From contig NZ_AEJC01000235.1 in the NCBI RefSeq assembly GCF_000317595.1, positions 1 through 53,114 on the forward strand: a stretch of 53,114 nucleotides of DNA. The letters run 5' to 3'. This DNA is from Streptomyces ipomoeae 91-03. Lineage in GTDB: Bacteria > Actinomycetota > Actinomycetes > Streptomycetales > Streptomycetaceae. The notes under the pieces are model-generated. The model was not told the DNA's origin and ran no database searches. It saw only the letters and a program-made list of their open reading frames with translations. Positions within the stretch are counted from its first letter, which is position 1. Each line of letters starts with the position of its first letter. Of the stretch, positions 24,694-33,195 are shown one piece after another. Made by a program: the position numbers and the translations under genes.

Positions 24694-25376
24694 ACCACCG
24701 CTATCCGTTCATCGTCGTCGAGGGGCTCGACGGCACTGGCAAGACGACGCTGCGCAAGGGCCTGTTCCGGCTCTGGGAGGGGCTCTACGGCGTCACCCCG
24801 CTGTGCGTGCTCACCACCAACTTTCTCGCCGCCGACCAGGCCGGTGCCATCGTCAGCGGCAAGTACCAGCCGAACGCAGGGAACCGTGACGCCTACCTGT
24901 CCGCGATCGCGGCGGACAAGCGGGCCACGCTGGATCGCCTCGTGCTCCCCCAGCGACCGGCCCGGCCCGTGATCGCGGACCGCTGGCTTCTCAGCGAGCT
25001 GGCCTTCTTCGCCGTGAAGCACGGCATGAGGGCGTCGGAGACGTACGAGACGCTGGCCGCGCAGCTCACCGTGGCCCCCGATCTCACGCTCGTCCTGGAC
25101 CTGGAGACCGACGCCTCCATGAGCCGGGCGCAGGCCCGACAGGGTGACGCCGTCCGGGCCGACTGGGACGTGCACGACGTCCAGAGCCGGGTTCGCGAGA
25201 CCTATGAGGCCGTGGTCACGAAGCCCGACCAGTTCCCGCTCCTCGGCGACGTGGTCCGCCTGGATGCCCGCCGCCCCCGGTCCGAGGTGCTGCTTGCCGC
25301 CTGGGACGTACTGCGCGAACGGCAGCTGGTGCCGTCGCTCGCCGCCCACGCGGAAGGAGGAGAGACCCATGGCTGA
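24690..25376 (+). CDS. Thymidylate-kinase-like P-loop kinase
   Basis: 228 residues with Walker A VEGLDGTGKTTLRKGL at residues 10-25, the DRY-like motif VIADRWLLSELAF and a C-terminal lid (SRVRETYEAVV). The fold is that of dTMP kinase, which phosphorylates nucleoside monophosphates. In this context it may phosphorylate a pathway intermediate; housekeeping use is less likely because it is embedded in a specialised operon. It overlaps both neighbouring genes. Confidence 0.75.
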   Translation: MNHRYPFIVVEGLDGTGKTTLRKGLFRLWEGLYGVTPLCVLTTNFLAADQAGAIVSGKYQPNAGNRDAYLSAIAADKRATLDRLVLPQRPARPVIADRWLLSELAFFAVKHGMRASETYETLAAQLTVAPDLTLVLDLETDASMSRAQARQGDAVRADWDVHDVQSRVRETYEAVVTKPDQFPLLGDVVRLDARRPRSEVLLAAWDVLRERQLVPSLAAHAEGGETHG

Positions 25377-26238
25377 CGGCACGAACGCGACGCGTCTGCG
25401 CCAGGCTCTCGACGACAGCGAGCGGAAGCACCCGCTCCTTGCGATCGGTGCGGTGAACGCGCTCGCCGCGCACGTCGCGGTGGAGGCGGGCTTCGACGCC
25501 CTGTGGGTGAGCGGTCTGGAGGTGTCGGCGGCGTCCGGGCTGCCGGACGCCAACGTCCTGGGCCCCCGGGACCTGTCCGACGTGGTCACCTCGCTAGGCC
25601 GTGTCACCGAACTACCCATCATCGTGGACATCGACAACGCGGGCGGCTCGGGGCGCACGGCAGAGCGGTTCGCGTACGACCTGATGCGCGCCGGAGCCGC
25701 TGCGGTGTGTATCGAGGACAGCGCGTACCCGAAGTGCAACAGCTTCGCTGCCCACCGGGCGCAGACCCTCGCCGACCGGGACCTTCTGTGCGAGCAGGTG
25801 GGGCGTATACGGAAGGTCGCCGGTGACGGCCTCGTGGTCGTGGCCCGCACCGAGGCCCTGATCGCCGGCGAGGACGTGGCCACGGCGATGGCCCGCGCCG
25901 AGGCATACGCCGAGGCCGGAGCGGATGCAGTGCTCATCCATTCCAAGGACGCGACCGGTGATCAGGCGCTGACCATCGGACGTGCGTGGAGCCACGACGT
26001 GCCGCTGGTCAGCGTGCCCACGGCGTTCCCCGACCTGAGCGCTGCCGAACTCGGCGAGGCCGGCTTCCGCCTCTGCATCTACGCGAACCAGCTCAGCCGT
26101 GCCGCCATCGCGGGTATGCGCACCGCCGCTCGTCAGTTCCAGCGCGGAGGGAGCTTCCGCTCCACCGTCGCGGGCTCTTTGGCGGAGGTCGGCGACCTGA
26201 TGCGCGTCGGCGAACCGGAGGCGCTGTCGTGCCTCTGA
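25369..26238 (+). CDS. PEP mutase / isocitrate lyase superfamily enzyme
   Basis: 289 residues from ATG 25369 (GGAGGAGA upstream). It is a TIM-barrel with FDALWVSGLEVSAASGLPDA, the metal-binding aspartates in IIVDIDNAGG, and the loop VCIEDSAYPKCNSF, which corresponds to the EDK-x-x-PK-x-NS gating loop of phosphoenolpyruvate mutase; R in VVARTEAL is also present. Members make or cleave C-C or C-P bonds of small oxo acids. The EDS for EDK change leaves the substrate open. No phosphonopyruvate decarboxylase is near, so a phosphonate pathway is not shown. Confidence 0.8.
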   Translation: MADGTNATRLRQALDDSERKHPLLAIGAVNALAAHVAVEAGFDALWVSGLEVSAASGLPDANVLGPRDLSDVVTSLGRVTELPIIVDIDNAGGSGRTAERFAYDLMRAGAAAVCIEDSAYPKCNSFAAHRAQTLADRDLLCEQVGRIRKVAGDGLVVVARTEALIAGEDVATAMARAEAYAEAGADAVLIHSKDATGDQALTIGRAWSHDVPLVSVPTAFPDLSAAELGEAGFRLCIYANQLSRAAIAGMRTAARQFQRGGSFRSTVAGSLAEVGDLMRVGEPEALSCL

Positions 26239-26699
26239 CGCCCGAGCTGCCTCGGATCAGTGTGTCCGTGAAGGCGGCGATCGTGCGCGACGGCACCGTC
26301 CTGCTGCTGTCGTATGACGACGAAGCCGGATTCCACTACAACCTCCCGGGTGGCAAGGCTCAGGTCGGCGAAGACCTGCGTCAGGCCGTGAACCGCAAGG
26401 TCGCACAGGAGACCGGCCTCCAGGTCGTGGCCAGGCGTCTGCTGTGCGTCGTCGAGTACGTCCCCGAGTCGTGGCAGGGCGAGTTCGGAGACGTACAGAA
26501 GGTTCAGTTCAACTTCCTCGCCGAGCAGGTGGACGACGCCGCGCCGCGCATGCCGGAACCTCCGGACCCGATCCAGGTGGGCTTCGAGTGGGTTCCGCTG
26601 GAACGTCTGAGCGACGTGTACCTGCTGCCCCGGATCAACCGCCCGCTATCGGCGGCGTTGAACGGGGAGCTCGCCGACCCCTTCGTGGACAGGTGGTGA
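26229..26699 (+). CDS. Nudix-fold protein with degenerate Nudix box
   Basis: 156 residues from GTG 26229, overlapping the previous gene by 10 bases. The fold is clear (SVKAAIVRDGTVLLLSYDDE, FHYNLPGGKAQVGED), but the Nudix helix reads RKVAQETG where the consensus is REUxEExG: two of the three acidic residues are Lys and Gln. Metal-dependent pyrophosphohydrolysis may therefore be lost, and the protein may bind a nucleotide-linked ligand instead. The C-terminal part keeps the usual GFEWVPLERLSDV strand. Confidence 0.8.
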   Translation: MPLTPELPRISVSVKAAIVRDGTVLLLSYDDEAGFHYNLPGGKAQVGEDLRQAVNRKVAQETGLQVVARRLLCVVEYVPESWQGEFGDVQKVQFNFLAEQVDDAAPRMPEPPDPIQVGFEWVPLERLSDVYLLPRINRPLSAALNGELADPFVDRW

Positions 26700-26704
26700 C
26701 CTTC

Positions 26705-27370
26705 ATGGATCCGACGTTGAAAGATCTGCGGGAGTGGCTGCTGCGGGAGCACTCCGGGACGGTCTGTGCCGACCGACTGAGCGTGATCGCCGGCGAGCTC
26801 GCCGACCTGAGCGCCCACGGTCTACCGGGCGCCGTGGTGGAACTCGGCTGCTACAGGGGTGCGATGGCCCTCTGGATGCGTAGCGTGCTCGACTCGCTGG
26901 GCGACCTCGACCGCGCGATCCACGTCTTCGACTCCTTCCAGGGCATGCCCGCGCCCGGCGCCGAAGACTCGGACCATCTGGCGGCGGGCGAGCTCCGGTC
27001 GTCCCCGGACGACGTGCGCGCCACGCACGCGGCCTGGGGCAGGCCGGCGCCGGTCATCCATCCGGGATGGTTCGACGAGACCCTTCCCAAGGAGCTGCCC
27101 GACGAGATCGCGTTCGTCTACCTGGACGGCGACTTCTACGACTCGACCCTCACTGGACTCACGCACTGCGTCACCCGTCTGGTACCGACGGGTGTGTTGC
27201 TCGTCGACGACTACGCGGACACTGCGGTCAATCCGCGGGCCTGGGACGGGCTCCCCGGGGTGAAGCGCGCCTGCGACGCGTACTTCGGCGCGCCGTCGCC
27301 CGTGACCGTCGTCGTCGGCGAGGGTGATCTCGCCTTCGGCAGGTACGAGAAGCCGGAGTCTCTCGGATGA
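26705..27370 (+). CDS. TylF/MycF-like class I methyltransferase
   Basis: 221 residues from ATG 26705 (AGGTGG upstream). The SAM-binding motif VVELGCYRGAMALWM, HVFDSFQGMPAP and the metal-site region FVYLDGDFYDSTLTGLTHC and LVDDYAD match the TylF/macrocin O-methyltransferase family, whose members act on sugars and other hydroxyls. Here the substrate is unknown; an O-methylation in the pathway is a reasonable inference. It is 5 bases after the Nudix gene. Confidence 0.85.
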   Translation: MDPTLKDLREWLLREHSGTVCADRLSVIAGELADLSAHGLPGAVVELGCYRGAMALWMRSVLDSLGDLDRAIHVFDSFQGMPAPGAEDSDHLAAGELRSSPDDVRATHAAWGRPAPVIHPGWFDETLPKELPDEIAFVYLDGDFYDSTLTGLTHCVTRLVPTGVLLVDDYADTAVNPRAWDGLPGVKRACDAYFGAPSPVTVVVGEGDLAFGRYEKPESLG

Positions 27371-28290
27371 GCGCAGTCCTCGTGGTGCGCGGTGCGGCTG
27401 ACTCGGGGGCGATCTGCCGCGCGCTGCCCGGCGTTCTTGTGCACGACTTACTGGACCTGAACTCGCCTCTGCCCGCCGACACGGCCGTGATCGTCCTGCG
27501 TTCAGGCGTCCGACTCGGCGAGCGGGAGCTCGACGCGCTCCCTCGTCTGCGGCACGTCGTACGGACCGGCTCCGGCATCGACCACATCGACGTGAGCGCC
27601 CTCCGGAAGCGTGGCATCACTCTGCACCGAAACGCCGAGGCCGGCGCGGGCGCCGTGGGCGAGTGGGTCCTCGCCGCTGCCCTCGCACTGGCCCGGCGGA
27701 TCCCCTTGGGGCAGCACACGCTGCTGCTCGGCCAGCACGAGAAGCAGGCATGCATGGGCGCGTCACTCGGCACCCTGGCCACAGGGATCTGGGGCGCGGG
27801 CCCGGTGGGGCTGGCCGCCGACTGGGCCCTCGCCCCCTACGTGGGCCGCACGGCCTTCGCTGCGTGGCCGTCGAACCCTCCCGGTCTGCGTGAGCTGTCG
27901 CAGACAGCGCTCATGGAGCAGTCGCAACTACACGTGATCGCTCTGCCGCTGCGCCCCACGACCGAAAATCTCATCGGCGAGGACTTCCTCGCACGCGTCA
28001 CGCCGCAGCGGCCTCTGCTGATCTGCGCCGGGCGGCTGGAGACCCTCGACATCGCCGCCTGCCTGCGGGCACTGGCGGACGGGAGACTCTCGGGTCTCGC
28101 CCTCGACCCGGTCGAGCGGGAGCACCTGCCGCTCCTCACCGGCTCCACGACGCCGCTCAACCTCTTGCTCTCACCCCACATCGGCGCACAGCGCTCCGAC
28201 GTGCGGGGCGCGCTCGACCGATGGGCCGTCGAGCTCCTCAAGGAGATCACGGCCGACGACAAGGTCCTGATCGAAGGAGGGCACCGGTGA
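27367..28290 (+). CDS. D-2-hydroxyacid dehydrogenase family protein
   Basis: 307 residues, ATGA overlap with the methyltransferase gene. It has the N-terminal flavodoxin-like half (LRHVVRTGSGIDHIDVSALR), an NAD-binding glycine motif (GIWGAGPVGLAAD), the arginine region CAGRLETLD, LALDPVEREHLPL and the catalytic histidine in LLSPHIGAQ. It would interconvert a 2-keto acid and a D-2-hydroxy acid. Its cofactor loop (AAWPSNPP) differs from the usual acidic NAD site, so cofactor choice is open. It may act on the product of the PEP-mutase-like enzyme. Confidence 0.8.
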   Translation: MSAVLVVRGAADSGAICRALPGVLVHDLLDLNSPLPADTAVIVLRSGVRLGERELDALPRLRHVVRTGSGIDHIDVSALRKRGITLHRNAEAGAGAVGEWVLAAALALARRIPLGQHTLLLGQHEKQACMGASLGTLATGIWGAGPVGLAADWALAPYVGRTAFAAWPSNPPGLRELSQTALMEQSQLHVIALPLRPTTENLIGEDFLARVTPQRPLLICAGRLETLDIAACLRALADGRLSGLALDPVEREHLPLLTGSTTPLNLLLSPHIGAQRSDVRGALDRWAVELLKEITADDKVLIEGGHR

Positions 28291-29153
28291 ACCCATCGGC
28301 ACGACGACGCCGGGAGATCGCCGACAAAGTCGCCCAGGCGTTGCTCGCATCCGGTGAGGCCCGCGAGGTCTGGCTGGAGGGAGCCCTCGCCTGCGGCTTC
28401 GCCCACGCGGCGAGCGACATCGACCTGCGCGGCATCGTGTACGGCCCCCTTCCGGCGTGGGAGTCACGCATCGTCGACGGCGTCCGTGTCGACCTCCAGG
28501 CGACGGCGCCTCAACGAGCCGAGGAACTCCGTCACCTGCTCCGCTCCTTCGACGTCCGCCGCGACGACCTCGGATCGTTCCGCCGGGTACGCGCCTCGAT
28601 GCACGACCTCATGTGTCTGCGCACCGCTCTCTCGTACGGCTCCGGACGCTGGGATCCGGTGCTCGACCCCGGAGAGCGCCAGGGCTACCAACGCTGGGCA
28701 GTCGCCGACCAGGCCGAGGTCGCGGCGAGCCTCGCAGAAGACCTGACCGGCCTCGTCGAGGACGACCTGGCCGAATCGGCCGGCGTCGTGTGCCGGAAGC
28801 TGGAGACCTGTCTCACCGCGCTCGGCTGCGCGGCGGCCGGCCACCCAGTCCTGGGCGACAAGTGGCTACCGCTGCTTGCCAGCGCTCCGTTCCATCCGCC
28901 GATCGCCCCGCCCCGCACGGAAACGTGGGAGTGGTTCCGTCCGGTTCAGCGACGCGTGACCAGAGCGCTCCTGGGCTGCTGGCCCGTCAACGACCCGCTG
29001 CGGACGCCCCCCAGCCTGGGTGCCCCTGACGCCGGCTGGCTGCCCCAGCGGTACGCCGACGGATGGTTCCTTCGCCGCGGTGACGTCCACATCTCTATCA
29101 CCGGCGGACAGCTTCTCGGGTGGCTGTCCACGGTCTCCACCGGTGGCGCGTAG
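28287..29153 (+). CDS. Nucleotidyltransferase domain protein (pol-beta superfamily)
   Basis: 288 residues from GTG 28287 with GGAGG upstream, GTGA overlap with the dehydrogenase gene. Residues about 25-55 carry the nucleotidyltransferase core EGALACGFAHAASDIDLRG (G-A … SDIDL), with VDLQATAP possibly giving the third acid. The C-terminal two-thirds is helical and resembles the substrate-binding part of MNT-type transferases. It could adenylylate a small molecule or a peptide/enzyme of the operon. Confidence 0.75.
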   Translation: MNPSARRRREIADKVAQALLASGEAREVWLEGALACGFAHAASDIDLRGIVYGPLPAWESRIVDGVRVDLQATAPQRAEELRHLLRSFDVRRDDLGSFRRVRASMHDLMCLRTALSYGSGRWDPVLDPGERQGYQRWAVADQAEVAASLAEDLTGLVEDDLAESAGVVCRKLETCLTALGCAAAGHPVLGDKWLPLLASAPFHPPIAPPRTETWEWFRPVQRRVTRALLGCWPVNDPLRTPPSLGAPDAGWLPQRYADGWFLRRGDVHISITGGQLLGWLSTVSTGGA

Positions 29154-29183
29154 ACCGCGCCTCTCCTCCTCGGGAGGTCTCTG

Positions 29184-31043
29184 ATGCCCGTCACCCGCAC
29201 CGCCTCCACCGACCTGGAGAGTCTCTACGCCCCAATGCCGAGCACCGGGCCGGACACGGCCGTCTCCGTCATCCTCAAGCTGCGGGGAGAAACCTGCGAC
29301 ATCGACTGCTTGTACTGCTTCGAGAAGCGCAAGGAGTCACCGGGCGGCGCCCGTATCAGCACGGAACAGGTCCACAGCCTCGGTTCGATCTTCTCCGGGC
29401 GTCCACTCAGCGTCGAACTCCACGGCGGGGAGCCCCTGACAGCAGGCCGGGAACGGATCGCGGAGATCCTGGACGCGCTCGCCGCACAGCCGAACGTCAT
29501 CCGCGTGAGCCTCCAGACCAACGGTCTCCAGCTTGACGACGCCTGGCTGGACCTGTTCGAGCGGCACTGTCCGGAGCTGGAGATCGGCATCTCCCTCGAC
29601 GGGGACGCGCTGGGGAACTCGTGGCGCGTGGGTTACGACGGCCGCCCCACGTACCCGCGAGTGGTCGAAGCCCTGGAGCTCCTCGGCCGTCGGGAACGCC
29701 GCGTCGGCGTCATCTGCGCCGTCACCCCGTACGTCCTCGGCCGGGCCTCCGAGGTCATGAAGCACCTTGCCTCCTTTCCCGCCGTGACGACGGTCAGCCT
29801 GGTGCCGTGCTTCGACGCGGCGGTCACCCGCTCGACCACGGTGGTCGGATCTCGTGCGCCGACCAGTCGAGCACTCCAGCGACGGGCCGTCGGACCCACC
29901 GGCCCGGCCTGGGCCGTCACGCCTCGTCAGTACGCCGACTTCGTGTTGGAGGCCGCCCACCACTGGGTCGCCGACGGCGTGTGCCGCCGCGTCAAGCTGG
30001 AGCCCGTCGTCTCCGTCATCCGCCGTCTGAAGGGTCTGGGGACCCGTTCCTGTCACTTCTCCGACTTGAAGTGCGACCACATCCTCACCCTCTATCCCGA
30101 TGACCGCCTGGGAAGCTGTGACGAGCTGCCCTGGCCGCAGGCCGGCCTCGCCTCCCTCGGCGACGTCCACACCGAGGCAGACGTGGCCAGCGCCCAGGGC
30201 GGCTCTCCCTTGCTTCAGCAGGCACGCTCCCTGGTCACGAGGTGCACGACCTGCGACTACCGCGACACCTGCGGCGCAGGCTGCCCGGCGGTCCGCCTCC
30301 GTTTCGCCGCTGCGGGCGACGAAGACGCGTACTGCGACCACCGCATGCGCCTGATCGACGGCGTCGCCGCCCTCCTCGCCCAGCCAGACCTCCCGCCCGG
30401 TGCCTCATGTTCCCGGTTGCGCTGGCGTCCCGTCCGCCCCAACAACATGCACCACGTCTCCGCCTTCCTGGCCCGCTGGGACGACCCCGCTGTTCCCCGC
30501 TCGCCCGCGCGTCTCCAGGTCAGCGCCAACGGGAACATCAACACGGTCGGCCTCCCTGGCGTGCACGAGGCAGACGATCTCGACCCTCACCATCCCCAGT
30601 GGTACGAGGGCATCGAACCCGGCATCCGCCCGGTCGTCGACGTGCTCACCTCAGGCTGGAACGCCGTCACTTACGACAGCTGCCAGGGCCACGCCTACGC
30701 CGACCTTCCCGGAGCCGAGCCCCGGTTCCTCTCGGTCGGCATCCTGCCGCGCGACCGCGCCGAGTACGCGCGTACAGCGGTGCGCCTGTGCCGTGCCGCC
30801 AGCCGAGCCGCGTCCTCCCTGCCGGGCGCGTGTTCGCTGGTCCTCGGTCGCAGCGAACTCGCCTGCCGCACCACCGGCCGGGTGTATCCGGCGCTCGACC
30901 TCCATCTCGTACCCGCTGCCGGCACCACGGCGGCCGAGTACTTCGAGGACCTCGCCCAAGCGGTGCACGTACTCACGGAGGCCCTGACCGAAGCCGTCTC
31001 TGCCCCGCCCTCCATCCCCTGCGCATGCGGAGGCGATCAGTGA
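29184..31043 (+). CDS. Radical SAM / SPASM peptide-modifying enzyme
   Basis: 619 residues from ATG 29184 (GGGAGG upstream). The radical SAM cluster motif C-x3-C-x2-C is CDIDCLYC, followed by SVELHGGEPLTAGRE, SLQTNGLQLDD and EIGISLDGD. A SPASM domain supplies more cysteines (GTRSCHFSDLKCDHI, GSCDELP, RCTTCDYRDTCGAGCP, YCDHRM). The last about 190 residues (from about 415) form an extra domain with DSCQGHAYADLP that I do not recognise. SPASM enzymes with this architecture usually modify ribosomal peptides (thioether, C-C or C-O crosslinks, epimers). The adjacent short peptide gene is the likely substrate. Confidence 0.88.
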   Translation: MPVTRTASTDLESLYAPMPSTGPDTAVSVILKLRGETCDIDCLYCFEKRKESPGGARISTEQVHSLGSIFSGRPLSVELHGGEPLTAGRERIAEILDALAAQPNVIRVSLQTNGLQLDDAWLDLFERHCPELEIGISLDGDALGNSWRVGYDGRPTYPRVVEALELLGRRERRVGVICAVTPYVLGRASEVMKHLASFPAVTTVSLVPCFDAAVTRSTTVVGSRAPTSRALQRRAVGPTGPAWAVTPRQYADFVLEAAHHWVADGVCRRVKLEPVVSVIRRLKGLGTRSCHFSDLKCDHILTLYPDDRLGSCDELPWPQAGLASLGDVHTEADVASAQGGSPLLQQARSLVTRCTTCDYRDTCGAGCPAVRLRFAAAGDEDAYCDHRMRLIDGVAALLAQPDLPPGASCSRLRWRPVRPNNMHHVSAFLARWDDPAVPRSPARLQVSANGNINTVGLPGVHEADDLDPHHPQWYEGIEPGIRPVVDVLTSGWNAVTYDSCQGHAYADLPGAEPRFLSVGILPRDRAEYARTAVRLCRAASRAASSLPGACSLVLGRSELACRTTGRVYPALDLHLVPAAGTTAAEYFEDLAQAVHVLTEALTEAVSAPPSIPCACGGDQ

Positions 31044-31759
31044 TCCACATAGCCGAGACTCTGTCCACCCGTACCGTGGAGGGCTTCCTCAAGCCGGACG
31101 AGATCGAGCGACTCAACCTCGTCATGGACGACACGCTCAGCTCCATCGGGCGCGACCGGTACGGCACGGCCCGCCGTACCACCATCCATGAGATCCCCGG
31201 TCACTCACCCGCCGAGGCGCAGGACGTCTACGAGCCAGCGGGTCGGATCGAGGTCACCGAGATCCCGTACGAGGCGACCACCCTCCTCGACCAGGCCCTG
31301 AAGCTCCACATGGCCGCGATCGCGCGCACGCTACCGTCGATCACCGGCCACCGGCCGTGGATCTACCTCGAATACGGCCCCGGCCAGTACATCACCCCGC
31401 ATGCCGATGGCATCGCCCCCGATCCCCTCACCCGTCCCCGCCAGATCGCCGCGGCGACGGTCACGCTCACAGACATCCACGACACCGGCGGCGCGTTCTA
31501 CGTGGAGACCACAGGCAGCGACGCCCTCTGGACCGCCGACGAGGCGCCGATCGGATCGGGTTACGCCCAGGGAATGCGCTTCGCACACGACGGGACGGAC
31601 ATGTCCTCCCCCTGGTTCCGCACCATGCCCCGCACACGATGGAGCGTCGCACCCGCTCCCGGCACGCTCATGGTCTTCGGCAGTCAGCTCGTCCACGGCA
31701 CCGAACCTGTCCGCGCCGGCCGCGTTCGCAAGTTCCTCACGCTCTTCGTCTCCGAGTAG
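31040..31759 (+). CDS. 2-oxoglutarate/Fe(II)-dependent oxygenase
   Basis: 239 residues from GTG 31040, GTGA overlap with the radical SAM gene. It has the double-stranded beta-helix facial triad: H-x-D in QYITPHADGIAPD and the distal H in GSQLVHGTEPVRAGRVRKFL, whose second Arg would bind 2-oxoglutarate. It resembles prolyl-4-hydroxylase-type 2OG oxygenases. It probably hydroxylates or otherwise oxidises the neighbouring peptide or a pathway intermediate. Confidence 0.82.
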   Translation: MIHIAETLSTRTVEGFLKPDEIERLNLVMDDTLSSIGRDRYGTARRTTIHEIPGHSPAEAQDVYEPAGRIEVTEIPYEATTLLDQALKLHMAAIARTLPSITGHRPWIYLEYGPGQYITPHADGIAPDPLTRPRQIAAATVTLTDIHDTGGAFYVETTGSDALWTADEAPIGSGYAQGMRFAHDGTDMSSPWFRTMPRTRWSVAPAPGTLMVFGSQLVHGTEPVRAGRVRKFLTLFVSE

Positions 31760-31846
31760 GAGGCTTCCCCGCCATGACCGGCCCCCGCGGCCCGCCCCGC
31801 AGCCACTTCCCCAACCCACGGCCCCGACCAGAGGAGAGAGCGAGCA

Positions 31847-32008
31847 GTGGCAGAAGACAAGACGTTCGACGAGTTCCTGGAGGCACTCGCGTCCCTGCGC
31901 GACAGCGACCCGGTGCGCACCACCGCGCACACCTCCAACGCGGCCACCGAGACCTGGCTGGCCACCACGGTGCAGCACGACGCCGCTGAGCCCACCACCG
32001 AGTCCTGA
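31847..32008 (+). CDS. 53-residue putative RiPP precursor peptide
   Basis: GTG 31847 with GAGGAGAG about 9 bases upstream; stop TGA 32006-32008. The acidic, helical N-terminus (MAEDKTFDEFLEALASLRDS) looks like a leader, and the Thr/Ala-rich second half (DPVRTTAHTSNAATETW, then LATTVQHDAAEP) like a core. There is no Cys. It lies between the oxygenase and the HExxH protein, downstream of the radical SAM enzyme. Codon use is typical of the genome with GC-rich third positions. It is too short to be listed by many gene callers. The assignment rests on size, context and sequence character; no homologue was checked. Confidence 0.72.
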   Translation: MAEDKTFDEFLEALASLRDSDPVRTTAHTSNAATETWLATTVQHDAAEPTTES

Positions 32009-32065
32009 CCCGCCACGGGGCCGGGCCCGTCCCGGTCCGGCCCCGTACCACCACCGGAGCCCCAG

Positions 32066-32984
32066 ATGAGCGCGCTCTCCCCGGAAGCCCTGGTCGCCCT
32101 CGGCGGCATCGCTGACCATCAGCGCGTACGGACCAGCCGTATCACCTCCGTACTCGCCAACCGTCTCGGCTCGTCCGCCCTCGACTACGCCGTGGCCCAC
32201 CATCTGCTCGAAGGCGCCGAACACGCGGCGCGCGCCCGGGACACGGACCGTCTCGACTGGTACCGCCGTACGACGGTGGGAGACCTGACCCATCTGTCGG
32301 CCGGCCCGCACATCGTGCTCAACCCGCGCAGCGCGGAGATGCTCCGCTCGGAGATCTCCGAAACCGCGTACTACCTCGTCGGCCCCGACAGCAGCCCTGC
32401 CTCACCCAAGGCCCATGGCCTCGTTCGTGCCGCCACCGCCTCCGCGACCGAGCACGGCTTCGGGAACCTGCTCACCCAGCACGCCCCCCGTCATCTGCCT
32501 GCTCAACCGTCGTCGACTCGACGAGACCCTCCACAGCTGGGCCCTCACCCGCCTCCCGGGCACCGTCTTCACCGACTACACCGCCCACCCCGAGGTCCTG
32601 GCCCGCGACCTGATCCACGAGGCCGCCCACAACTGGCTCAACGACGCCCTCGCAGCACACGACGTGCGCCTCCCCACGGACGTCACCTTCTTCTCGCCCT
32701 GGCGAGGCACTGACCGTCCCGTATTCGGATTCCTCCATGCGTGCTGGGCGTTCGCCCTCACCGTGCTCTACACACGAGAGGCTCGGCGCAGCGCCACCTT
32801 GACCGTCGCCCCCTTTCTCGACGCCCACCTCCGCCAACAAGAGGTTCATTTCGCTGCCGCCACCAAGCAACTGGAACAGGCCCTCTCGTACGTGACCGCA
32901 CACGAGATTCGTGAACGGATCGGTCGCGCAGTCGGCAAGGTCGTGGGTCCGGCGGGATCAGAAGGATCACCATTCTGCTTGTAG
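32066..32984 (+). pseudogene. HExxH-type peptide beta-hydroxylase-like protein, frameshifted
   Basis: From ATG 32066 the frame gives MSALSPEALVALGGIADHQ… to about TQHAP. It then continues only in another frame as VICLLNRRRLDETLHSWALT through DLIHEAAHNWLNDALAA to TGA 32984. The switch is at a C6 tract (32484-32489); with C5 the frame is continuous, about 305 residues. The HExxH motif (HEAAH) in a helix and an N-terminal helical part fit the HExxH putative peptide-modification family (TIGR04267 type), some of which are reported as 2-oxoglutarate-dependent peptide beta-hydroxylases. It is often found with radical SAM RiPP enzymes. It could be inactive, phase-variable or a base-calling error. Confidence 0.72.
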
Positions 32985-33195
32985 GCGTTCGGCAGGAGGC
33001 AATCCCCCTCGGTTCGTCCGCGGCTAGTGGCTCAGTTCGGATAGTCGGCCCTGCAGATGGCTCCGTACGACCGCTTAGCCTCGATCGTTCATGAGGGTCA
33101 GCGCTCTTCCACGCCCAGTACCGGCATCAGGCGGAGGTGGGTGGCCGCAGGGAAACCGATCGTGGAAGGCGCCTTGCTGCTGGCACCCTGGCGCC
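32985..33195. other. Intergenic region after the operon
   Basis: 211 bases; short open stretches without codon bias. No clear terminator hairpin seen. The promoter of the kinase-like gene is probably here. Confidence 0.4.

Noticed and set aside
25369..26238. Phosphonate biosynthesis call for the PEP-mutase-like gene
   Set aside because: No phosphonopyruvate decarboxylase or other phosphonate gene is near and the gating loop differs, so only superfamily membership is claimed.
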